From contig CAJNDS010001112.1 in the NCBI GenBank assembly GCA_905221605.1, positions 1,132,972-1,196,971 on the forward strand: 64,000 bases of DNA. Reading direction: 5' to 3'. A model generated the notes under the pieces. The model ran no database searches and was not told the origin of the DNA. It saw nothing but the letters and a program-made list of their open reading frames with translations. Source of the DNA: Symbiodinium natans. Lineage: Eukaryota; Sar; Dinophyceae; Suessiales; Symbiodiniaceae. This document shows positions 19,515 through 29,495 of the stretch, in pieces (positions within the stretch are counted from its first letter, which is position 1; the number at the start of each line of letters is the position of its first letter). The position numbers and the translations under genes are program-made.

Positions 19515-20120
19515 CTGTGGAGGCCCTTTCAAGCGGCTCCAATGTAAGCACATTTTTAGGGCAGCAAAAGCAGCCCCCGAAAACACCAATTCCAAACCTC
19601 CAACGGCAGCTCAGGTGACTGAAGCTTCCCTGCCTTTGAATTGGTGTTGCTGCTCCTCATTCAAGCTCATACCTCGCCTCCACTCACTCTGCACACTTCA
19701 CACCCCACACATCACATCGCAAACACCTTGTCCACCCACACCCACCTGTGAAAAACTGACACTCTGACCTCCACCAACACCACGCACACAAGATAAACTG
19801 ACTGAGACTTGTTGTGGAGGCCATTCAGCTTCTCTAACCTTCGACCTTCGATTCCCTTCTGTTTTCACTTGTGGTCTCCAAACCCACACCTTCCCATGCC
19901 CGTGAGACACCCCTTAGGTTTGTTTGTTGAAAATTGTTGGGCTTGGGCCTCAACACCACTTGACTCAAGCCCAAAAAAAACGACCCAAGGAAAATTATCC
20001 AATTTTAAATCCAAAAAAAGGGTGTTTCAACCATTGCTCGACCAAAAACCCGAACATTTTTGACAAGCTCAAGTCAAAATCACTTCAGTGCCAAAATTGA
20101 ATCAAAAAAAGAGTCTCAGC
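19515..20120. repeat. Long direct repeat, copy 1
   Basis: Matches 21702-22205 closely from CTGTGG through the shared GTCTCAGC end. It contains an extra 112-bp segment (19911-20022) that the other copy lacks. The composition is CA-rich (many CACAC words). Both copies are in the same orientation about 1.6 kb apart, the layout of LTRs, but no target duplication is seen at the outer ends. Confidence 0.85.
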
Positions 20121-21701
20121 ACCACTTTTTGGCCCCAAGTCCCCAAAATTTGACCGAAACAGTGTCTATTTGCCAAAAACGGGCGTCGCCTTAAAGCAAA
20201 GAAAACTTAAAAAAGGCAAAGTGTTTCAACACTCACTTTCCAGACAACACCACACCAAAGGACCCACAGCAGTAAAGCACAGCAACATCCCGGACAAGGA
20301 CAAACACTTGAGGCACCACACCAACACACCAAAGATGACCAAACACTTGAAGGAAGACCAAAGGCACCAGCAACCACAACTTGAAGGCCAGTCAGTCACC
20401 AAATCTGCACCCAATTAACATCAGACACCGAGACAACTCTTTTTTACTTGCCAAAACCAAACCACAGCTTTGCACGCCAACACAATTGCACTTGAACAGC
20501 CGGAACAACCCACACCTTTTAGTTTTTCTTTCGTCTTGAAAAAAGGCAAACAAGCCAAGCCTCTGAAGAAAACAGAGTGACTCCAATGCCGAAAGTTTAA
20601 TGCGAAGGAGGTTGGTTGCACAGATTTGCAAGAACGTTTTCAATCTTGCAACCAGCAACTTTCAAACAGAAACAATTCAGAAATATTAGTTTTTTGAAAA
20701 AGCAAAGTTTCGAAATTTCCTGAATTGCAGAAAAAGTTGAAAACTCATCAAAAAAACAAGAATTGATCAGGTAATCATGTTGGATATACTCCGGTGTTTC
20801 GCTCGCTGCGCTCGCACTTATTCACTTTTTGGAAAGACACTTGTGAATTTTGAACGGTTGGGTTCGGGCGTCGCACGCAACATTGCGGTATCAACACTAC
20901 AGTCGAACTCGTCTCGTCCTGCAGTTGATTTCTGTCCAAACGGCACTGTCAGAGAATTTCAAAAACGCTTATTTCAAGCAGTTTCAATCACGGACGTGGG
21001 GGTTCAAGAGGAAGCTTTTCCGGGCCCATTTCTGAGCCCAAAAAAGCCACACGAAACAGGTCCCGCAGAACGGGCCTCCACAGTTGCAAGTCGTTACTTG
21101 CGTTCAAGCAACTTACAGGGCCGCGCTGCCACATGTTGGCTTCACTGCTCTGCGATGAACACGCATTCAAGATCACCCGGTCTGAGCAAGGATGCAATGC
21201 TGGCAGTGCGACCGAAATGCCCAGCAACACTGACGAATTCTTGAGCATTGCAGTCAAAGTTCAATGCCATCCGGACGCGGGTCGGAAAAATGGGGCCCAA
21301 AAATGGGGACGTTTCCTTCTTGGAAAAATCGGGCCCAAAAACAGGCCCCTTTTCTTTTGGCTTCACTTTTGGTTCTCCTAGCTAGTTTGCCTTGCGTAGC
21401 TCCACCTCGAGCTCAAATTGCGGGGCCTATTTTTGGTGACGCATTTTGTCATTTCGGGGTCCATTTTCGGGGTGCATTTTTGGCCCATCAAAATCTGACA
21501 AAAAATCGATTTTCAGCCGATTTATCAAACATTCCATAGAGTCACAACCACTTGACATAAGCTGTCTTATCCATCAGCAGCTTGTCAATAAAATTGCTGT
21601 TTTCAGCAAATAGCTGCTTCCGTGCTCTACACAAGTGACCATTCCTTGATCAGCTTGCAAAAAAGGCTCTCTTTGTAGGTCGTCCAGCAATTTCTTCTGC
21701 A
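20121..21701. other. Sequence between the two long direct repeats; no gene
   Basis: AT-richer than its surroundings, with many poly-A words. No retroviral motif was found. It includes a stretch (21149-21218) repeated at 26310-26380. If the flanking repeats are LTRs, this would be the interior of a non-autonomous element. Confidence 0.4.
21149..21218. repeat. Dispersed repeat, copy 1
   Basis: About 70 bp (CTGCGATGAACACGCATTC and onward) recurs at 26310-26380 with about 90% identity by eye. Confidence 0.8.
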
Positions 21702-22205
21702 CTGTGGGGGCCCTTTCAAGCGGTTCCAATGTAAGCACATTTTTAGGGCTGCAAAAGCAGCCCCCGAAAAACACCAGTTTCAAACTTTCAAACCCCAACG
21801 GCAGCTAAGGTGACTGAAGCTTCCCTGCCTTTGAATTGGTGCTGCTGCTCCTCATTCAAGCTCATACCTCGCCTCCACTCACTCTGCACACTTCACACCC
21901 CACACACCACATCGCAGACACCTTGTCCACCCACACCCACCTGTGAAAAAACTGACACTCTGACCTCCACCAACACCACGCACACAAGATAAACTGACTG
22001 AGACTTGTTGTGGAGGCCATTCAGCTTCTCTAACCTTCGACCTTCGATTCCCTTCTGTTCTCACTTGTGGTCTCGAAACCCACACCTTCCCCTGCCCGTG
22101 AGACACTGTTTCAACCATTACTCGACCAAAAACCCGAACATTTTTGACAAGCTCAAGTCAAAATCACTTCAGTGCCAAAATCGAATCAAAAAAAGGGTCT
22201 CAGCT
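21702..22205. repeat. Long direct repeat, copy 2
   Basis: Partner of 19515-20120, lacking its 112-bp internal segment, otherwise with scattered mismatches. Confidence 0.85.
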
Positions 22206-22421
22206 TTTTTTGAAGCGGACGCCCCTTTACCACATCAGCAGCACAGTGGGCCGGTCTATTGCGACGAAGTGAGACAGACAAAACTACCCAAGAGCCAGGA
22301 GCAGCACCACGAACAAGAACCAGGACAACAAACCGCAACGGCAAAATCAACCTACCGTTGAGACATTCCCCTCTCTCAGAGCACGATGAAGTCGATGTAG
22401 ACCCGTAGTTGCATTCTTGTA

Positions 22422-23540
22422 TCATGCTGCAAAGGAGGAGGCCGCAAAATGCGGGAGCGTAGCCAGAAAACAAAACCACCATCCATTGCTCGAAAAGCTC
22501 CACCTATGGAGAGCATTGCCACGACCGGCACACGTTGAAGGCGCCAACAGAGACGGCACCTGTCTACTGCCACGCCCGTGCCTTGCCACCGCATCCAAGT
22601 GAGAGTGCCTCCATGCAGAGGACGCAGAAACATTGGTTAGCCAGGGCGAGGTGCCGGACGGCACATCCCCTTGCGGGGAGGTGTCCTCTACCTCCGTGGC
22701 CTCCTCAGAGATCTCTTCGGGCTCCGCCCTCCAGGGGGGGATACCAGCAGGGACTTGCACTGTCCTCAGGTCCACTAGCTTCGTTGTCGCCGCTCGCCAC
22801 ATTGATTTAATCGCCTCCTTAACCTCATGAAGATTCACTGTCTTGTTTTCCTCGGTCTCGACAGGGAACTGCTTTGTTGAAGTACAACTTGGACCAGGCG
22901 CCGTTGAAAGCTCCTTTGTTGCGTTGGCAGAAGCAGCTAGGCCCTTATGGGAAGCCCAGTGTGCAGTGATGGCGTCGTACCACTCAGCCTTGCCTCGGAA
23001 CGGAGCTCGACGAGTGTAGACAGCAACATAGTTCCTCCAATGGGGGCTACGGATGGGCGGTATTCTGAACGGGACGCACAGGTCCACTTCCCGTAGCGAG
23101 GCTAGGTCCGCAGTTTGAAGCTCCGAGAAGCGCCAGTCTCGAACCTGCACCTCAGTCTCATTGGTATCTTCTTCCGAGGAACTGCTGCGCGTATCCATAG
23201 GCCGTGCTCCCTCTCCTACTGCAGAGGACTCTGCAGTGGATTTGGTCAACAAGCAATCCAGCGGCGGAATTTGGCGAAAGGAAACATTGGATCGTGTGTT
23301 GGCATCCGGCCATTCCAAGTTAAAAGCCGCCCAGAAATGCTCAATATCATGGTTTGCAACCGCGGCCACGAGTGCACGCCGCACCGCGTCCAGGAAATTG
23401 AGTGGCTGGTCCGCAGGATTGAACTGTCGATACTGTCTCTGTCCGAGGGCTTGACGCGCGTCAAGTTTCACCCTAACAAAGGCGTTGATTTTAGGGCGCT
23501 GGGCTAATCTGGCAGATTCCAAATTATTGAACTGTTGCAC
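22422..23540 (-). CDS. Unrecognised 372-codon ORF
   Basis: Open frame beginning at a GTG; the first in-frame Met lies about 110 codons in. It has a Ser/Glu-rich region (SSSSEEDTNETE), a Trp/Arg-rich middle (RSPHWRNYVAVYTRRAPFRG) and a Glu-rich segment. No domain is recognised. Upstream on the same strand are LINE-like fragments, so it may be an eroded LINE ORF. The C-terminal 60 residues look like non-coding translation. Confidence 0.3.
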   Translation of the reverse strand: MQQFNNLESARLAQRPKINAFVRVKLDARQALGQRQYRQFNPADQPLNFLDAVRRALVAAVANHDIEHFWAAFNLEWPDANTRSNVSFRQIPPLDCLLTKSTAESSAVGEGARPMDTRSSSSEEDTNETEVQVRDWRFSELQTADLASLREVDLCVPFRIPPIRSPHWRNYVAVYTRRAPFRGKAEWYDAITAHWASHKGLAASANATKELSTAPGPSCTSTKQFPVETEENKTVNLHEVKEAIKSMWRAATTKLVDLRTVQVPAGIPPWRAEPEEISEEATEVEDTSPQGDVPSGTSPWLTNVSASSAWRHSHLDAVARHGRGSRQVPSLLAPSTCAGRGNALHRWSFSSNGWWFCFLATLPHFAASSFAA

Positions 23541-24074
23541 CTCGGGTAACGCCTGATGCCCCTTGCTTGCAGTTGTGATATCGTCCCGCGCATATTGTCA
23601 GATCGGAAAAAATGCTCATTGCCTTGGCTCACATGCCACAATTCCCGAAACAGAACACCCCTCCCCTGGTGCTGTGTGGCCTTAATGGCCCAAGCACCGT
23701 GAAGGGGCGGTTTATCGAAAAGCGAGACTCCCACTTTCCTCTTCGGGAGGACTATGTCGGCAACCTTTCGCTCTCGAAAAGCCTGTTTACGCGCAACTTT
23801 GGCAATCCCTGGGCTGTCAATGCTCCACAGGCTGGCTTTCGGCAGCCCCCAATCCGTCACCATAAGCAGGAGCCAGAATGACTAGTGGCCCCAATTCTCT
23901 GGTGAGTGAAGACGTTAGCAAACCCCGCCTCACTGTGGTATAGAAAGCCCGACGCTTTGCATGTGACAAAGATGCTAACGCCAAATGTGGGACCGGTCGA
24001 GCATGCAGTTGCGATGGCTTCGAAGAACCTACGGAGGGCACCAAGGTTCGCCACCAAGAATCTTTTGAACTCCA
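23541..24074. other. Unassigned, probably eroded element
   Basis: Minus-strand frames of 75-119 codons (for example 23863-23504) lie head to tail with the frames on either side, but none is recognisable. Confidence 0.3.
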
Positions 24075-25000
24075 TCATGTCCCATGATTGCGGATTCCCC
24101 TTGGCAGGCCTCCATGAGACTCATGCCAGGCCCCCAACTCAGCCACGGTTTGACTAGAGCGCAGGTGTTCTTTGATTTGAAGCACCACTTTGGAGTACTG
24201 GGACACAAAGCCAACCCGGGACGTTGGGTAAATTTGGTGCCCAAAGGTGAGCGCTATATACGTTAAGAGCCAGCTGAGCTCGAGGCTTTTGCCTATTTGT
24301 GTGTAAACCTCAGTATTCTCCTTGACAGAAACCCACCTACACGTTTCCAACCAACGCTCCGCCGCGCTGCGAAGTGGGCGTCCCAGCAAATGGCGCAGGC
24401 TAGGTCCGCTCGGAAACCGTAACTGCGGTGTTCCATTCACCATCGCGAATGCGCATGCTTCAGGGTACCTAGCCGCAGAAAATACCGCCGAGATTTCGGG
24501 CGGCAGCCTCAGCAAGGTACTGAGGGAAATGTTCACTGGGTGCCCGACGATAGCTTTGCGACCTGCAGCTTGCATGATGGATTCCGCCTATGCAGAGCGC
24601 GAATGGCTGAGCGAGAGCATTGCGTCCAAGGCAGCAAGGACAGCGGCTTCGGACGCTGCCACGTCACCCTCAACACTTCCCCTGTCTCTCCCTCCCAGTT
24701 TGGCATGGGCCCGCGCCCTTTTTTCCAAGGAGCAGGGCTTTGCTGCACTTGTTTTCGTAGTGCTTGAGGCAAGCTCGATGGTGTAAACAGGTCGGCAGGA
24801 ATCGCATTGAGGCCACACGCTTTATTTTCGAGAAGCTCTGTTACAAAGTGGCGGTTGGGGCGGGACCCCCCACCCGGCTGGCGATGATCTCCGATCATCA
24901 CGTCAAGGGCCTGCTTGATGTGGGCCAGGATGCAGTTGGCGTCTGGTGTACCCAGCTGCTGCGCCTCATCACGTAAGGCGATTTCCACATCACCGAGCAA
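24075..25000 (-). pseudogene. Eroded LINE-type reverse transcriptase region
   Basis: The frame starting at 25000 contains ENKACGLNAIPADLF, which matches the early RT motif of LINEs (commonly GKACGPDAIPAE). The protein-like signal then moves to another frame, 24818-24075, which is open except for one stop at 24588-24590 and includes a Leu-rich region and ERWLETCRWV. Catalytic motifs A-C are not visible. Degraded by frameshift and a stop. Confidence 0.4.
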
Positions 25001-25798
25001 GTTAGCCAGCGAGGAATACGCAAACCCACGGTGGGCGTTGATGGTCCCGTGGGTTGCGCCGGCCTACGTCACGCACATCGAAGGGGAGCTTATGCGTGTC
25101 TTTTTCCCGCTTCGCAGAGACACGAGCTACACGGTCTCGGACGAAACCGTGGCTCGTTGCCGTAAGCCGATGCACCATTTCCACAAAGGCCCTCACGACT
25201 CATTACCATGCACAGTGCCAATGCGAAGGTAGCAGCCCTTGTGCGAAGACCCCTTCTCGCTTATCACAGCATCGGGGGGGGGATGTTAAGCCCTCCGGCA
25301 GGCCATAAGTCACGAGTGCGGACATCCTCCTGCTTAAGCTGACCCTCCCGTGGCAGGGTGACCAAGACTCCTGCAAGGAGCTGTGGCGCCCAAGCTGCGG
25401 AGTACTGCTTGTCACCGTTAAGCCACTGCTGGGCTATCTCCACGCGGGGGTCCTCGTAAGCATTCGACTCCTCGTAAGCTCTGCCGGCAGCTGACGCCGG
25501 AGCAGGGCTGGGTGGATCAGCGCGCTCCAGACTCATCCCACATCCCTGAACAACGAGGCCCAGGATCAGCACCAAAGTAAGGTCCAGGAGGAAGCTCGGC
25601 AGCCACCACGGACGAGAAAGGCCAAGGGTTGGTTCCGGGCTTGACTGCCACTGCCCGCACGACTGACACTCTCCTAAGCGGCTAATGGTACTGATCCGAG
25701 GGCTCCTTTTCAAATTCCGCTTCGGCCGCCATGGCAGGGAACTGGTAACCCAACATATCTACGAGCCGCTCCAAGGGAAGTTCAGGGAGCCACTGCAG
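25001..25798. other. Unassigned, probably eroded element
   Basis: One minus frame (25713-25264) has a hydrophobic helix (FLLDLTLVLILGLVVQG). No family is recognised. Confidence 0.3.
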
Positions 25799-26329
25799 TT
25801 ACCAAGCGCACGGTGGGTCCAGGCTGTGAAAGGGCTCCGGTAAGTCAGTTAGATGCGGCCGAAGACAACCGACAAGGGATCTCACAGTAACTCTTCCGCA
25901 TGTCCATGAGAATATGGGGAGGGTCAGCTGGGAGATTGAGGAACTTTTCAAGATCCCGCCTGACAATTTGCCGCCCCAAAACAGATTGGACGAAGTCCCT
26001 GACAGCACTTGGAATTCGAACCAACGCGCACGCGACCCGGCCCTCTCCATTTGTCTATCCGCAAGGCCATAAATGCGCCGGGTCAAGTCACTGTAGCGGT
26101 AGTCCCCTGGCGTGGGCCGGAAGAGGTCGTCAGCATCGACTACCTGGCCATAAGAGTGCTCGCCGAATCCTAATCCACTCATGGCCAAAAGGAAATACAG
26201 TCGGCAACCTTGCAACACCCCATTTTTGCGCACCTCTTCCTCCGGGCGAAAAATGCACAACTGATCTCCCTGATGGTGGACAAGGCTAACAGCATGGCGC
26301 AACTGCACTTCTCTGCGATGAACGTGCAT
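25799..26329 (-). pseudogene. Possible RT fragment
   Basis: A 176-codon frame contains GVLQGCRLYFLLAMSGL, like RT motif B (GxxQGCPLSPxLF) with a short internal deletion, then VVDADDLFRP, which could be motif C. The order relative to the RT motif at 24.9 kb is wrong for a single element, so two different copies may be present. Confidence 0.3.
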
Positions 26330-26380
26330 TCAAGATCACCCGGACTGAGCAAGGATGCAACGCTGGCAGTGTGACCCAAA
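26310..26380. repeat. Dispersed repeat, copy 2
   Basis: Partner of 21149-21218. Confidence 0.8.
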
Positions 26381-27114
26381 AAATGGAGACGCTTTTTGGC
26401 TCCCTTCGGGCCGAGAAAAAAACCTTTTTTTCAATAGAATTCTGTTTTCAGCAAGCTGGAAGGCTGTGTTTTGGAGACTGCCGTCGACAGTTACTTGGCC
26501 CGTGAACTCTTGCAAAAGGGGCCAGCTGACGCGCAAGGGCAAGCTTCGGAAGACGAGCGCGAGGAGCGGCCTGCCGCTCCAGCCGGTAGCAGCTCGGAGG
26601 ACGCTGTCTTGCGAAATCCACCTGCTGCGCTGGAGTCAGGTCATCTCGTGTCGAGTATCGTTGGCCTCAACGATGACTCAGACCAGGGCAACCGCTGGCT
26701 TCGAGTCTGCCACGATGTGGAAGAATTGTGCTGAAGCTGCTTCCAGCTTTACACAAGACATTTTACGGCGAAACTTCAATTCACTCACTCACTGTAAAAG
26801 TTTCTAGTCACAAAACACCCAACATACACACAGCTACGCACTTGCACAGCACTTTCTCGGTCTCACAAAGCGATGCAGCTGTCCTGCCTTCTTCGTGCTT
26901 TCTCAGCTTTCTTGACTTGGGCCAAGAGTCAAAAGTAAAACTGCAAAACCGCAAAACCTAGTCGGCACTACCTACGCAAACTCATGCCTCCTGCAAAACA
27001 AAATCTCAAGGAAAAACACGCTTGACGCCCGTGGAAGACCTGTATGTCAGGCTTGACACACAGTAAGCACGCCAAGCATGCGCCTTGCTCTAAAAGGCAT
27101 CCCGCTGACATGGC
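26381..27114. other. No gene recognised; flank of the LINE insertion
   Basis: A plus-strand frame 26471-26734 (87 codons, Glu/Ala-rich) is open but unassigned. The right end (27114 downward on the minus strand) should be the continuation of Copia-2 or its flank, because the LINE to the right inserted into Copia-2. Confidence 0.4.
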
Positions 27115-27129
27115 TATACACAGATTTTC
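27115..27129. repeat. LINE target-site duplication, left copy
   Basis: Identical 15 bp to 32438-32452. A length of 15 bp is typical of target-primed reverse transcription. Confidence 0.85.
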
Positions 27130-27540
27130 CTCACGCAAGCACGAAGCGGCCGGAGGCCTTGAGTCCATTGGCTCAGTGTGAAACAGTCGGGTGAACACCT
27201 ACCCTACGTAAGTTACAAGCCACTCTCGCAGTAGCTGCAAGGAGTAGGCCTTGAGTCCAAGCTCGGAAGTGAGACAGTCGGGGTTACACCTACCCTACAG
27301 CCACAAGTTGCGCCACTCACTTCAGGCTGGCACCCATGCCTGAGGCCTGGTTACACCAAGGCCTAGCTGCACTTGGAACACCCAAGCACGCAGACGCACG
27401 GTAGCAGGCTATGGCAGTCGGGGTTCAACGACCCGAGAACCTGCAATTCACACACAGCAAACAAGACTGGGCCCACGCCTTGAATGGTCTGGAGACCCCA
27501 AGACCTGACTGACAACACCAAAGGCTTGGAAGGCCCAAGC
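27130..27540 (-). other. LINE 3' untranslated region
   Basis: Contains two imperfect copies of a unit of about 85-90 bp (GCCTTGAGTCCA ... ACACCTACCCTAC) at about 27158-27315. The element ends in GTGCTTGCGTGAG on its own strand, with no A-tail. Confidence 0.6.
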
Positions 27541-28902
27541 TTATTGGTTAGCCAATGCAGCAAGGTGAGCCCAATCAGAAAGTCGGCCGTCCATGAGGAC
27601 CATTTGGATTTCCAAGTTTGCCTTGAGCGCAGCGGGGAGAACTGCAATGATCTCGTTGAGGCAAGGGACCACCGCCTGCCTGCGGAGATACGGCTCCAAT
27701 GGCGTAACGTCACAGACACATCGAAGGGTCTCGACGAAGCTGCGCAAGCTATACTTGGGAATCCACCTTCCAGCATGAAGCCCTTCGAAGTGCCAATCCG
27801 CGAGATCGAAAAAACACAACATGGGCGTCGCAGCACTGAGTCCTGGCTTAATTCCCAGGTTGGTTTTTGACACATCACGAAGAGCAAAATGACGGCTCAA
27901 TTGCAAAAGGAGGGCGAAGGCATACAAGGACCACTGAGGGTGGATCTGGTTCCGAGAACCAAAATCCGTGAGGAGCTCGACTTTTTCCACCATCGACCAA
28001 GCCACCAAATGGGACCTGAACTCCCATGGTCGCCCAGAGAGCAGCACCTGCAGTGTCGTAGATCCAGCCCCAATGATGGTGGCTGCCACCTTAGGAAGCA
28101 AGGCCGAAATCGCCACCTCATCTCCAAAGGCCTGCTTCGTCCCAACCTTCAAGACGTAGCCACCACCAGCGTCATATCCGAATCTGGTTCTTCCATTGTG
28201 GAGATACGCCGCAGCGCTGTCCCCCGTGTCATTGAACCACACGTGGATCAAGTCCTTGGGGAGGGCCTGGAAGACACCAGGATAGCCCAGATCGGATTTG
28301 AAAGCCACCAGTCCTGGCTTGGTATTGCGAGCCCTCTCAGCAATAGCAAAGGCTGCGCCCGCTTCTTGATCCATATCGTCAAAGTTCAACGGGGCAGGCA
28401 GCATAGGCGCAGCTGGCGGTGCTGGAGGAGGCTCGGGATGCACAATGGGATCAGGCACCATTGGCTCCTCCTCGCTTTCTTCAGAGCAGCTGTCCTGGTC
28501 TGGGGCACCCAAAACCGGACCAGCCCCAGGTGCATGGGGATTCTCCCGAAGGACAATTCCAGGAGCTTCATCCCTCTCAGCCTGGTTTGCCACCACGGCT
28601 GGGGGGCGGTGCACAGGATTGCGCTGCTCGAGCTGAGGATTTTCCCGAAGCACGACTCCAGGATTCCTCCTCTCCTGAGCCTGGTTATCCACCAAGGGCT
28701 CAGGGGGTTGCACGTGTTGTGGCCCGGGCTCAGGGGCTTGCTCATCCTGCGGTTCCACCCTTCTCCGCCTGGGAGGCGGGGGGTTCACACCAGCAGGCGG
28801 CGCTCTCTTAGGAGCTGCACCTCTAAGCCGAGCTCTCTCTCGCTTGCCCGGCCGGGCTTTTGAGTAGGCCTTGGAGGCAGGGGATTTATGCTTCGGAGGC
28901 AT
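27541..28902 (-). CDS. Protein-kinase-like ORF carried by the LINE
   Basis: 453 codons from ATG (28902). Residues 1-150 are Pro/Arg/Glu-rich and disordered-looking, with repeated (V/I)VLRENP. From about residue 195 there is a folded domain. GGGYVLKVG (about 247-255) resembles the kinase beta-3 strand with its Lys. RHFALRDVSKTNLGI (about 340-354) resembles the catalytic loop HRDxxxxN, with Leu in place of His. CFFDLADWHF (about 368-377) sits where the metal-binding DFG-type motif is expected. The spacing Lys...Asp...Asp fits a small kinase/phosphotransferase fold. It lies entirely within the LINE target duplications, 120 bp after the finger ORF, and has its own ATG. Role in the element is unknown. 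Fold assignment is by motif only. Confidence 0.55.
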   Translation of the reverse strand: MPPKHKSPASKAYSKARPGKRERARLRGAAPKRAPPAGVNPPPPRRRRVEPQDEQAPEPGPQHVQPPEPLVDNQAQERRNPGVVLRENPQLEQRNPVHRPPAVVANQAERDEAPGIVLRENPHAPGAGPVLGAPDQDSCSEESEEEPMVPDPIVHPEPPPAPPAAPMLPAPLNFDDMDQEAGAAFAIAERARNTKPGLVAFKSDLGYPGVFQALPKDLIHVWFNDTGDSAAAYLHNGRTRFGYDAGGGYVLKVGTKQAFGDEVAISALLPKVAATIIGAGSTTLQVLLSGRPWEFRSHLVAWSMVEKVELLTDFGSRNQIHPQWSLYAFALLLQLSRHFALRDVSKTNLGIKPGLSAATPMLCFFDLADWHFEGLHAGRWIPKYSLRSFVETLRCVCDVTPLEPYLRRQAVVPCLNEIIAVLPAALKANLEIQMVLMDGRLSDWAHLAALANQ

Positions 28903-29085
28903 ACTCAGAAGGCAGTCTTAGCTTGGTTGTGCCCAGACTGCTTGAGCCAGGCACTTTCACGCTTCCTGGCCGGGCTTTGAAGTATGCCTTGGAGGCAGGA
29001 AACTTATGGACAGGCAGCGTGCTAAAAGGCAATCTTAGCTTGCTTGAGCCCAGACTGCTTCGCTTTGGATTTTGGCTTAGGCTTG
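28850..29085. repeat. Tandem duplication, about 118 bp, at the start of the kinase-like ORF
   Basis: The word AAGCTAAGA(T/C)TGCCTT and then CTGCCTCCAAGGC occur twice on the minus strand at an offset of 117-118 bp. The duplication copies the end of the finger ORF and the first 18 or so codons of the kinase-like ORF (PASKAY.KARPG appears in both). Confidence 0.8.
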
Positions 29086-29495
29086 GGAACAGAAATTTTA
29101 GGTGAAGGTTCCTGACTGGAGGACGACACAAAAAAGGCCCGAACACTTTGAACCCCAGTGTCAGTCACCTCCTTTGCTTTTTTGGAGCTAGCAGTAGCAA
29201 CCTTACTTTTGTTGGGCCTGCAAGGCGCTACAATCCAGGTCGGGATTTTGCGGACACCAACTTTGACCATCTTGTCACACTTTGAGCAAACCCAGGACTT
29301 ACCTAAATTAACCCACACATGATCAGGGTGGGGATCCCAAGGAGGAGGGTCCGCCTGAACACCAAGGCAGGGGTGCTTGATCTTAAGGGAAAAGGTAGGG
29401 AGGGGCTCAGTCTGCTGGATGTATAGCTCACACCTCGAGCACCTCGCTGAAAGGTTGGAAGGGAGCCTACAACCCTCAACCCAGGTGTGCCCCAA
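29022..29495 (-). CDS. Cys/His finger C-terminus of the LINE RT protein
   Basis: 157 codons. The frame is actually open further upstream, to about 29580 (KNSKLPKIKGPNKREQIEGL). Two similar fingers: GHTWVEGCRLPSNLSARCSRC, in which H...W...C-x2-C is the core, and HVWVNLGKSWVCSKC. A Lys/Ser-rich basic tail follows. In LINEs such C-terminal fingers bind nucleic acid. It is in the -1 frame relative to the RT ORF, and the simplest break is the homopolymer of five T on the plus strand (29569-29573), so RT and fingers were once one protein. Confidence 0.65.
   Translation of the reverse strand: MGHTWVEGCRLPSNLSARCSRCELYIQQTEPLPTFSLKIKHPCLGVQADPPPWDPHPDHVWVNLGKSWVCSKCDKMVKVGVRKIPTWIVAPCRPNKSKVATASSKKAKEVTDTGVQSVRAFFVSSSSQEPSPKISVPKPKPKSKAKQSGLKQAKIAF

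Noticed and set aside
19515-22205. Calling the long direct repeats definite LTRs
   Set aside because: No target duplication, primer-binding site or coding interior could be shown, and the ends are not clearly TG...CA.
27889-28863. 324-codon plus-strand ORF opposite the kinase-like ORF
   Set aside because: It is the antisense of the kinase-like ORF and has an Arg/Ser/His-rich artefact composition with no motif, whereas the minus strand has an ATG, ordered motifs and element context.
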